From assembly GCA_022865525.1 (NCBI GenBank), contig JALHSV010000102.1, forward strand, positions 1 through 8,330: a stretch of DNA of 8,330 bases, given 5' to 3'. Below are positions 1 to 5,795 of this stretch, piece by piece. The translations under genes were made by a program, and so were the position numbers. This DNA comes from Thermodesulfovibrionales bacterium (GTDB taxonomy: Bacteria; Nitrospirota; Thermodesulfovibrionia; Thermodesulfovibrionales; SM23-35). Below the pieces are notes generated by a model that ran no database searches, was not told where the DNA came from, and was given only the letters and a program-made list of their open reading frames with translations. Positions within the stretch are counted from its first letter, which is position 1. Each line of letters opens with the position of its first letter.

Positions 1-20
1 AAATTAGCATAAATTAGCAT
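1..20. repeat. Tandem 10-bp direct repeat (2 copies)
   Basis: The decamer AAATTAGCAT occurs twice in immediate succession and may continue left of the window. It opens a repeat-rich non-coding region. No function can be assigned from two copies. Confidence 0.7.
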
Positions 21-90
21 ATTTGTAGTATATATAGTAGTATTAGTAGTATATATTGTATATATTGTAGTATATGTAGTTGTATATGTA
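21..90. other. AT-rich GTA/TAT low-complexity tract
   Basis: This stretch is almost entirely TA, GTA and TAG steps (for example TAGTATATATTGTATATATT) with very little C. Such easily melted DNA next to tandem repeats is common at viral origins and enhancers, but that role is inference. No gene with sensible composition is visible here. Confidence 0.55.
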
Positions 91-111
91 ATGTTCTAGA
101 ATGTTCTAGAA
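91..111. promoter_or_regulatory. Four-unit heat-shock element in a tandem decamer
   Basis: The decamer ATGTTCTAGA occurs twice (91-100, 101-110). Together with the next base this gives TTC-TA-GAA-TG-TTC-TA-GAA at 94-111. That is four alternating nGAAn units at exact 5-bp spacing, the consensus bound by trimeric heat-shock factor. It lies about 240 bp upstream of the TATA box of the 251-residue gene. The match is seen directly; that it binds HSF or controls any gene is inference. Confidence 0.6.
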
Positions 112-273
112 GGTCTGGTGTTGTTGTTGTGTTGATATGGAGGTTTGGTGTTGTTGTTGTGTTGATATGGTAATATGACGTCATCAAGGTGTTGTTGGTG
201 GGTTGATATGGACATGTGACTTCAAGCAGGGTGTTGTTGTTGTGATAATAAAGCGGTTTGTTGTTGTTGTGGG
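111..273. repeat. GTT-rich tandem repeat array, 30-bp unit
   Basis: Two adjacent 30-bp units (111-140 and 141-170) differ at one base (C115 versus T145). Each has the core GGTGTTGTTGTTGTGTTG followed by ATATGG. Degenerate copies follow at 188-211 (still ending in GTTGATATGG), about 229-252 and about 254-273. The array is interrupted by the CRE palindrome. Imperfect direct repeats in a non-coding region resemble the homologous regions (hrs) of baculoviruses, which act as enhancers and candidate origins. This array lacks the long palindromes typical of many hrs, so the parallel is tentative. Confidence 0.75.
175..184. promoter_or_regulatory. CRE palindrome ATGACGTCAT
   Basis: A perfect 10-bp palindrome holding the full cAMP-response element TGACGTCA. 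CRE-like sites bound by host bZIP factors are known in baculovirus hr enhancers. The same decamer recurs at 1174-1183, upstream of the next plus-strand gene, which makes chance less likely. Confidence 0.55.
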
Positions 274-307
274 CCAGACACGTAACGAAGACCTGCGATA
301 CGCAGTA

Positions 308-314
308 TGAGTCA
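308..314. promoter_or_regulatory. AP-1 (TRE) site TGAGTCA
   Basis: Exact match to the AP-1 consensus, ending 18 bp before the TATA box at 333-339. The spacing suits a proximal activator site of the 251-residue gene. Binding is inferred. A 7-bp motif can occur by chance, but its company with a CRE and a heat-shock element in the same control region raises its standing. Confidence 0.45.
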
Positions 315-332
315 CATAATTGATATATTCAA

Positions 333-339
333 TATAAAA
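333..339 (+). promoter_or_regulatory. TATA box of the 251-residue gene
   Basis: TATAAAA lies 40 bp before the ATG at 379, which places a start of transcription around 360-368 and leaves a very short leader. This is the arrangement of an early, host RNA polymerase II type promoter. No TAAG late motif lies between the TATA box and the ATG, which also points to early expression. Confidence 0.6.
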
Positions 340-378
340 CGTTCAATTTTTAGTTAGTATTGCCAAATCAAGTGAACC

Positions 379-1134
379 ATGAACACAAAAAGAAGCAAGT
401 CGTGCGTTTTATCCGAAAAGGAACTCCACAAGATGCAATTTCAAGAAACATTGAAATATTTGCACGTTATCCGGGTTACTGCGGACCCTAAAGCGTTTGT
501 GCTAACATTTCCATCGGTCGAAGTCATCAAAATGGGATACTTTCGTGGATACATCAAGTTTTTAACACAATTTCCAAATCTTCAACGCGTAGATTTCCAG
601 ATGAACACAGACTACGAAACATTGGAAAACATGATAATTTGCTTCAAATCTAAGGGGAAATTGGACATTCTCGACAAGTTCCAAGTTACTGACATCAACC
701 AGAACCGTGATTTAACAGCTATATTGAAATCTGGACTCATGGAGCACCATATACACCCATTGATCAGCAAACGTGGGTTGGCGACAGAAATTATAAACAA
801 AAACCTGGTTATTGTGGATTTTGTGGAATCATCATTCCAATTAATAAATCAACACGTAGAATATCTACAAATTGGAAAAATGTTAATTGGAAAGCAACAC
901 TTCATATACTCGTTTCCATTTATCAAAGTGGTGCAAACTGGACATATGCATGGCCTAGCTGAGTTTTTGCGACAGTTTCCTAATTTGGAAGTAGTGCACT
1001 ACGACTTGAACGAGCATTTTGAGTCCCATTTAACATTGCATCACGAATTTTCGCAAGCAGGAATGCTTTTCTGTTTGTCCAAGTTTGCAGTTTGTACAGA
1101 TCCGATATTTCAAATAAAAATTGATCAAATATAA
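379..1134 (+). CDS. Hypothetical 251-aa protein, two tandem copies of one domain
   Basis: I do not recognise the family. The protein has no signal peptide and no convincing membrane segment, so it is probably cytoplasmic or nuclear. Residues 24-103 align with 159-238 without a gap at a constant offset of 135 residues; I count 25 identities in 80 by eye. Each copy carries an FP pair, two glycines four residues apart, then FL.QFPNL..V and, further on, F...G.L..L.KF.V. The hydrophobic spacing recalls leucine-rich-repeat or F-box-associated folds, but this is only a resemblance. A 55-residue linker joins the copies. The ATG at 379 follows ACC, a good eukaryotic context, with a TATA box 40 bp upstream and an AATAAA just before the stop. 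Its place beside a repeat/enhancer-like region would suit an early accessory or host-interaction gene; that is inference. Confidence 0.85.
   Translation: MNTKRSKSCVLSEKELHKMQFQETLKYLHVIRVTADPKAFVLTFPSVEVIKMGYFRGYIKFLTQFPNLQRVDFQMNTDYETLENMIICFKSKGKLDILDKFQVTDINQNRDLTAILKSGLMEHHIHPLISKRGLATEIINKNLVIVDFVESSFQLINQHVEYLQIGKMLIGKQHFIYSFPFIKVVQTGHMHGLAEFLRQFPNLEVVHYDLNEHFESHLTLHHEFSQAGMLFCLSKFAVCTDPIFQIKIDQI
1113..1118 (+). terminator. Polyadenylation signal of the 251-residue gene
   Basis: AATAAA lies 13 bases before the TAA stop at 1132-1134, so cleavage would fall just after the stop and leave a very short 3' end. This is common in compact insect viral genomes. Confidence 0.5.
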
Positions 1135-1173
1135 ACGTAATTTCCCTTTTTTATATAATAAGTGACGCAACGT

Positions 1174-1183
1174 ATGACGTCAT
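1174..1183. promoter_or_regulatory. Second CRE palindrome ATGACGTCAT
   Basis: The same decamer as at 175-184, here preceded by T as there. It sits at the left edge of the 46-bp tandem repeat and about 155 bp upstream of the ATG at 1337. It may let host CREB/ATF-type factors act on the downstream gene; that is inferred from the motif alone. Confidence 0.5.
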
Positions 1184-1185
1184 GT

Positions 1186-1281
1186 CAACTTGTAACCACG
1201 AGTTTGGAATTCTGAGGTGTTATCTATACGCCAACTTTTAATCACGTTTTTGGAATTCTGAGGTGTTATCTAGACGCCAAC
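1186..1281. repeat. 46-bp tandem repeat, 2.1 copies, upstream of the spliced gene
   Basis: Units start at 1186 and 1232, with a four-base partial third copy ending at 1281. The best-conserved part, TTTGGAATTCTGAGGTGTTA onward through CGCCAAC (1203-1235 and 1249-1281), differs at one base in 33. The remainder of the unit carries four further differences. The repeats fill most of the gap between two plus-strand genes and end about 18 bp before the late-type ATAAG, so they are candidate upstream activating elements. This unit is unrelated to the 30-bp repeat at 111-273. Confidence 0.8.
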
Positions 1282-1298
1282 GATACAAAAGAGTACTT

Positions 1299-1303
1299 AT
1301 AAG
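1299..1303 (+). promoter_or_regulatory. Late-type ATAAG motif
   Basis: ATAAG (within TTATAAG, 1297-1303) lies 33 bases before the ATG at 1337. It fits the DTAAG late promoter start motif of baculoviruses, which several nudiviruses also use. The same bases could serve as a weak TATA box. A second ATAAG at 1158-1162 is further away and less likely to be the main start. Confidence 0.45.
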
Positions 1304-1336
1304 CAAGTGAGAGGAGAAAGTAGCTCAGTTGTGAAA

Positions 1337-3841
1337 ATGAAGTTAACAGAGCTGGTAGAAAAATTTGCAAAGTGGCTAAATGCCAAAAAAGCTAACGGAA
1401 CACCGATAGTCTATTTAAACGGCACGAATTTGCGCCAACAAACTGAAATTATAGAGGAGATGAAGCGTGTTGTATCCGAATCTAAGTTTGAGTGTTTGGT
1501 GTTACACGGGTCTAGGCAGTGTAGAGCACACAATGCGGTGACTAAGAGGAGTTTGTTTTTTTTCTACGAAAACGGTGATGTGTCACTCGAAAAGCAAAAA
1601 AAAGCACTGCCGCCGTGTATACGAAAGAAAGCGAGTGTGTTTAGCGTCGTATTTCTAATGTCATCAGCGGCCGAGTACGGCAAACCGTATGAAACGTTGA
1701 ATAAGCTGCATTCGGCTGATTACACGTCTCATAAATTTGCATTTCTGACTTCAGAGGAAAAACGGTTACTTCTTCAGTATAATCGCAAAGGGATAGTAAA
1801 TTGCCGATTAACTGCATCGAATCTGCAAACATTAACCCGTTTAAATAATCGTGGACTGATTTATATCAAAAACACACGTCAAATAGGCATAAACATTGAT
1901 CCACGAAAATTCAAGTCCGCATTAATGGCAAAATCAATGAGGTAAACGCAATTTATTGTCCAATGTGAACATATTTCATCAGTATTTTTAAATTTTAGCA
2001 AGCCACTGACGCATGTGTGGGATGCGCAATTGAGAAGACTGTCAAGTGGTTTAACGACATTTGTATGCGAAGTGGTGATTAGCCAGGCGGATGTAGGGGT
2101 GGCATTAGAAAATATCAAGATTGCTGTATTTCCGAGACGAATAGAAACATGTGAAACAAAAACACACGAATCTGAAGTGTTGGTGGTGTTTATGTCAAAA
2201 GGCAATGTGGATGTGTATGGGTTGATAGTGAAAGCTTACAAAAAGGGACATGCACTGATATTTGTGTCACCTGTTTTTCGACGTATTCACGATGTAGAAA
2301 CCGTACTTTATATGAAATTACCGGAAGTGTCTCCAGTTTTGGAACAGATGACACAAGAGCAGCGTGAAATAATGACCGTGCTTTATTACGTCAACAACAA
2401 CAGTGTCCGTTTAGACACAGGTGCTGCTGGATTGTCGTCGTTAAATGTGCTGAAGAACGAAGAGCTGCTGCCAACGTTGAACGATCCATACAAGCTGGAT
2501 GACAAATTGATACGGAGTGAAGCTTATGCACTGCTGGCACGAGTACCGGCCTACGTGGATGAGTTTTTGCCACACGTTACAGCAGATGAGCTGTATGAGA
2601 CGGTAAAATTGGCAACGGAGACGGGACTGCTAACTTTGAAGCAGCGCATTTGTGCAAAAACGGGGGAGCTTATGACGAAATTTCGCGTGAATTTGACATT
2701 TCTTGACATAATGCCCACACTTGAGACAATCCCGATTGTATTTTTGAGACACATCGGCTGCCCAGTATTTGTAGCAGAAATGAAAAAGAATGTCAATTTT
2801 CAGGTATATACACCGCCCAGGAGGCTAGATGTGTTTTTGCCGACTAGACGTGACCTGTTTTTCTTAAAAAAGTGTGGCACGGCTACGACATTGGATGTTA
2901 TTGAGGCTGCTTTTGATAGCAAAGAAAATTTCATGTTGACAACGCACTTGGCCGTGTCAACGGTGATGGCAAAGATTGACCACGACATATCTACGATGTA
3001 TTGTGCACGTTTTAATGTGTATTTGCATACCGATGTCGACAATGTGGCTTTTTATCGAAAGAAGTTTGACTTTTTTAATTCTTGGACAAGGCTAAGCACG
3101 CCTGCGAAAGCGCTATATAAAATGTACGCAGAAGCACAATGCCAGGAGGATATTGGCCCATTGCTTTTGCTGGTTTCTCAATTGCACATGAACGTGTCAA
3201 ACAAACTAGAAGGTGTGGTGACTCACACGTTCCAGTTGTTGTGTATTAAGATGTTTTTGGCTAGTGGTATAACGGACGATTACACAACACAGCATATTGT
3301 AGATTGCCTCGATGGCAAAAATTTACATGATATTGGATTTTTTGATAGATTTTTGGTGTTAGTAAACCCAAATCTGCTTATAAACTACAACAAAGACGAA
3401 ATAGCTCAATTGTTCACCACATCAGACCATAGACAGCGACAGCGCCCATGTGTGGACATGAAAGTGGGTTTTTTGTATTTGTCACAGCTGATTGTGCAAT
3501 TTTTGAAGAGTAATGTGCTGCATCGCTTCCGCCGTGCCAGCATAGCAAAGTACATTGATTGTCATTCGATCGATACGACAAAACCACCACCAAATGTACT
3601 GAAAGCAGTGTTAAATAGAAACATGCTTCAAAATACCACCAAGTTTGTGGCAACATGCGAGGCGAATGGTTATGCCAGCTTTTTCCAAATGCAGCAGATG
3701 TTGCACGAGCGTTTTTTCACATTTCAAAGAGACGTGAATCCATCGTGTTGCATTGACACATTTACACACATTCAGAACGAAGTTGTAGATTTAATGCATA
3801 ATTTTACAATGGATGACATTTTTACGTTTTTAATAAATTAA
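1337..3841 (+). CDS. Hypothetical 815-aa protein, probably spliced (join 1337-1941, 1999-3841)
   Basis: Read without splicing, this is a 202-codon frame ending at TAA 1943-1945, followed in the same frame by a long open frame to 3841. The second part has protein-like sequence from about 1999, yet its first ATG is only at 2192, so it lacks a start where coding begins. Removing the 57-bp GT-AG segment 1942-1998 joins ...LMAKSM to SKPLTHVWDAQL... in frame and gives 815 residues. The ATG at 1337 follows GAAA, a good context; a GTG at 1307 was not used. Residues about 137-187 (LTSEEKRLLLQYN... to ...GINIDP) look like a helix-turn-helix or winged-helix segment, and a loosely similar stretch follows from MTQEQREIMTVL (encoded from about 2348). 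I see no Walker, polymerase, nuclease or membrane signature. A subunit of the transcription machinery such as P47 is a guess only. It ends tail to tail with the minus-strand block. Confidence 0.7.
1942..1998 (+). other. Putative 57-bp spliceosomal intron
   Basis: The 5' end GAG|GTAAAC and the 3' end TTTTTAAATTTTAG|C match donor and acceptor consensus. A YTNAY branch-like TTCAT has its A at 1978, 20 bases before the 3' end. GC is 14 of 57 by hand count, clearly below the flanking coding DNA. The length is a multiple of three and typical of short insect introns. The segment contains the only stop separating two long open frames. Alternatives are stop-codon read-through, two separate genes, or a sequencing error. 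Retention of the intron would yield a 202-residue protein. Confidence 0.6.
3832..3837 (+). terminator. Polyadenylation signal of the spliced gene
   Basis: AATAAA overlaps the last codons, just before the stop at 3839-3841. Transcripts would therefore run a short way into the convergent gene and produce overlapping 3' ends. Confidence 0.5.
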
Positions 3842-4116
3842 GGAGTTTTAGGTTTATTGAGTTTGTCTAGTATTTTCTGTATTTGTGCCAAAATTGCAGC
3901 GTCGCTAGCAACGACGTTAGCGTTTACCTGTGAAATTGCGGCAGCTGATGCTTGTACCTGTGCTCGCAATTCCAAAATGGCTGCCAAAACCTGAGGAAGT
4001 GGCAATTGTGAGATCTGATTTGCTATTTTTGCCAATTCTGCCTTTAATTCTGCAAGTTTTACAAAATCATTACAAAAGGCGTTTTCAAGCCCGGTAACGC
4101 TGTAGTGTTGTTTCAT
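3838..4116 (-). CDS. Small coiled-coil protein, 92 aa
   Basis: I do not recognise this as a named gene. Residues 21-38 follow a strict heptad pattern (L21, L24, L28, I31, I35, L38). After a Pro pair at 39-41 a second heptad run continues (L44, I47, V54, I61, V68, I75, I79, I82, L86). It is rich in Ala, Gln and Leu, with a short tail NKPKTP. Two helical coiled-coil segments split by a proline hinge suggest a self-assembling or scaffold protein. Its size and layout recall baculovirus P10, a fibre-forming protein, but no sequence match is claimed. The ATG at 4116 is the first in frame. The frame is open back to a TAG at 4180-4182 but offers only a TTG (4152) further out, so an unseen upstream exon cannot be excluded. 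Its stop overlaps that of the convergent gene. Confidence 0.7.
   Translation of the reverse strand: MKQHYSVTGLENAFCNDFVKLAELKAELAKIANQISQLPLPQVLAAILELRAQVQASAAAISQVNANVVASDAAILAQIQKILDKLNKPKTP
3853..3858 (-). terminator. Polyadenylation signal for the minus-strand block
   Basis: TTTATT on the plus strand reads AATAAA on the minus strand, 12 bases before the stop of the coiled-coil gene. It could end transcripts of this gene and of genes read through from upstream. It lies within 30 bp of the opposing signal at 3832-3837. Confidence 0.45.
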
Positions 4117-4185
4117 TTTAGATGTCAGTCCTACGTAAGCAGCAAGTGTCAAATTTAAGGAGATGATGCAACAGAGTGGCTATAG

Positions 4186-4464
4186 TTAAACGTAACTGAA
4201 GTAACGATCCAATTCCTGAACATAAATGTGACGTATGTCCGTGATATCACCCGGGTTTTTACGGTAGTAGCAAAATGTATACTCGTGATGATGGCGTTCT
4301 CTGTAGCGGATCTGACGCAGCCGATATTTGAGCTGTTCGAGCGGTGTGTTTTTGGTGGCGTATAGTGTACCGTTTGTGAGAAACGACATTACGCGGTCGT
4401 GGTCTATTTTAGACAACATACATTCGCCAAGATGTGGAGTGTTTTCTGCAAAAGACAGCATCAT
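4186..4464 (-). CDS. Hypothetical 92-aa basic/aromatic protein downstream of lef-4
   Basis: Family not recognised. The protein begins MMLSFAENTPHLGECML and is rich in Arg, His and Tyr in its second half (RLRQIRYRERHHHEYTF and a C-terminal ELDRYFSYV). The basic, aromatic middle could bind nucleic acid or protein, but no defined motif is visible; there is no signal peptide or membrane segment. It starts with a double ATG only six bases after the lef-4 stop, which leaves no room for its own promoter between the genes. It is therefore either expressed from a promoter inside lef-4 or from a shared transcript. TAA and TAG two codons later close the frame firmly. The tight spacing and good composition argue that it is a real gene. 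Confidence 0.65.
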   Translation of the reverse strand: MMLSFAENTPHLGECMLSKIDHDRVMSFLTNGTLYATKNTPLEQLKYRLRQIRYRERHHHEYTFCYYRKNPGDITDIRHIYVQELDRYFSYV

Positions 4465-4470
4465 TTTAGT

Positions 4471-5736
4471 TTAGAATGCTTCGTTTTGGTGCTTATTTGA
4501 AAGTTTGCAGTTATTGACGAAAGATGCAAACTCTGCAGCAGTTGAAGTGTGAACGCGATCATACCGCTTTCGAATTATATCATATTTCATTGAGAACTTG
4601 TCATATTTAGCAATAAATACGGCTTCTGTTGGTAATTTGATTTCATAAATGCCGTCTTGTAATTTTGGATATGTGGACATGTCAACGGGCATGGGATAAG
4701 AGTCGATATAAATGCGCCCTTTTGTAATCCGTATGTCGCATGTTGGAGATTTGTACTTGTATTCGACGTCACCGCACACAATAATGATGCCATCGACAAG
4801 ATCTGGAGGAGTGGGCGGAGAATGCCATGTTGGCAATCGGCGCTGGGTAAACATGCAGTAATTTTGGTCGTTAAATGTCAGTGGTATGTTGTTGTAGTCG
4901 AGAGACTCCAAAAATTCAAGAACTTGCCGGGGATGTGTCTCATATAGGACATTATTTATGTAGACACCGACGACGTCTGTCAGTATTATGTTGTGTACCA
5001 TGACCTCATATTGAAAAACGACTCCCGACCGCTTAAGCAGATCGGATGGCAATCCACGAATGAGCCCAGCGTCGTGTGTAGCATTTAGAAAGAAGCCAAT
5101 ATCATCAGAAACAAAGAACTTTCCCTTGTATCCATTAAATTTTGCCTTTGGTATCATGTGATCAACGCTGACGGATTGTAGATTTTTGATTTCACCAAAC
5201 TTGCGGCTGGGAAAGCTGTGCTGCCGTGAAATTTGTAGCGTATCAAAAGAGCTGGCAATGATATTGTCAATGTCGTTAATGGATTGGAGGTACGTAAATA
5301 CGACTTTGAAAAACCCATCGTCATCAAAAACGCTAGTGTGTGGTTTTTTGTCAAATTCTCGCTCGGCTGTCAAGAAGTATCCAACGCCAGTGTTTGAGTG
5401 TACGGCGTCTATACTCACGCGTATGTGTGCCTGTTCGTGGCAGACAAATCTCACAATAGCAGTTTCTGCGACACCGACGGGATGTGAGTTGAGCTGATTT
5501 AGTTCAATTGACTCTGTGTACACAAATGGCAGGAATAGTTGATCAATTATAGCCAAGTATGTGCGTTTTAGTGTTGTTTTCTTTGCCTGGAGTCGACCCT
5601 CTGATCGCCTAAATCCACCGGCAAAATAATGCACAAACGTCTGTCTAGCATTTGGACATTTTACACGCAAATTGTCAAAAATAGACTGTGTCACCTTAAT
5701 GCGTACGCTAATTTCATACTCGTTTGCTTGTTCCAT
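4471..5736 (-). CDS. lef-4: LEF-4, viral RNA polymerase subunit with mRNA capping activities
   Basis: LEF-4 is a subunit of the baculovirus/nudivirus late RNA polymerase. Its N-terminal domain removes the 5' gamma-phosphate of viral RNA and its C-terminal domain transfers GMP to it. Length 421 residues, close to family size. N-terminal E6-Y-E8-I-S and E125-R-E127 fit the paired ExE metal-binding strands of tunnel-type RNA triphosphatases. The nucleotidyl transferase motifs follow in order: motif I K199-F-N-G at 199-202, motif III FQYEV around E244, motif IV D315-G-I-I-I-V, motif V EYKYKSPTCD at 325-334, and a C-terminal KRYDR near 390-394 like motif VI. Motif I has Asn where the usual KxDG has Asp, which is odd for the catalytic loop. 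The ATG at 5736 follows the vp91 stop by 59 bp, and that gap holds a TATA-like TTTTATATG. Confidence 0.85.
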   Translation of the reverse strand: MEQANEYEISVRIKVTQSIFDNLRVKCPNARQTFVHYFAGGFRRSEGRLQAKKTTLKRTYLAIIDQLFLPFVYTESIELNQLNSHPVGVAETAIVRFVCHEQAHIRVSIDAVHSNTGVGYFLTAEREFDKKPHTSVFDDDGFFKVVFTYLQSINDIDNIIASSFDTLQISRQHSFPSRKFGEIKNLQSVSVDHMIPKAKFNGYKGKFFVSDDIGFFLNATHDAGLIRGLPSDLLKRSGVVFQYEVMVHNIILTDVVGVYINNVLYETHPRQVLEFLESLDYNNIPLTFNDQNYCMFTQRRLPTWHSPPTPPDLVDGIIIVCGDVEYKYKSPTCDIRITKGRIYIDSYPMPVDMSTYPKLQDGIYEIKLPTEAVFIAKYDKFSMKYDIIRKRYDRVHTSTAAEFASFVNNCKLSNKHQNEAF

Positions 5737-5795
5737 TGCAATTGGCGGAAATACAATCGACGCGTGTTATCAAGTGCTTGTTCATATAAAAACAT
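5737..5795 (-). promoter_or_regulatory. Short lef-4 promoter region
   Basis: The 59 bp between the vp91 stop and the lef-4 ATG contain, on the minus strand, TTTTTATATGAA about 45-55 bases before the ATG, a plausible TATA element. No TAAG late motif is seen, which fits the early role expected of a late-transcription factor. No good AATAAA for vp91 is found here, so vp91 transcripts may run into lef-4. Confidence 0.4.

Noticed and set aside
14..184. A 56-codon minus-strand frame with ATG at 184 crossing the repeat array
   Set aside because: The translation is low-complexity (INTTTTP repeats, then LHIL/YIQYI runs) and merely reflects the DNA repeats. The frame is open by chance over repetitive sequence.
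1307..1336. GTG start that would add ten residues before the ATG at 1337
   Set aside because: A eukaryotic virus would not normally use GTG, and the ATG at 1337 has a good context close to the ATAAG motif.
1943..1945. Translational read-through of the TAA as the main explanation
   Set aside because: TAA followed by ACG is not a known leaky context, and the surrounding AT-rich GT...AG segment fits an intron better. It is kept as an alternative only.
2015..3841. Separate gene starting at GTG 2015
   Set aside because: GTG starts are not expected here, and the first ATG (2192) would discard about 64 codons of protein-like sequence. Splicing to the upstream frame explains both.
5186..5497. A 103-codon plus-strand frame inside lef-4
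   Set aside because: It is antisense to conserved lef-4 sequence and shows no recognisable features.
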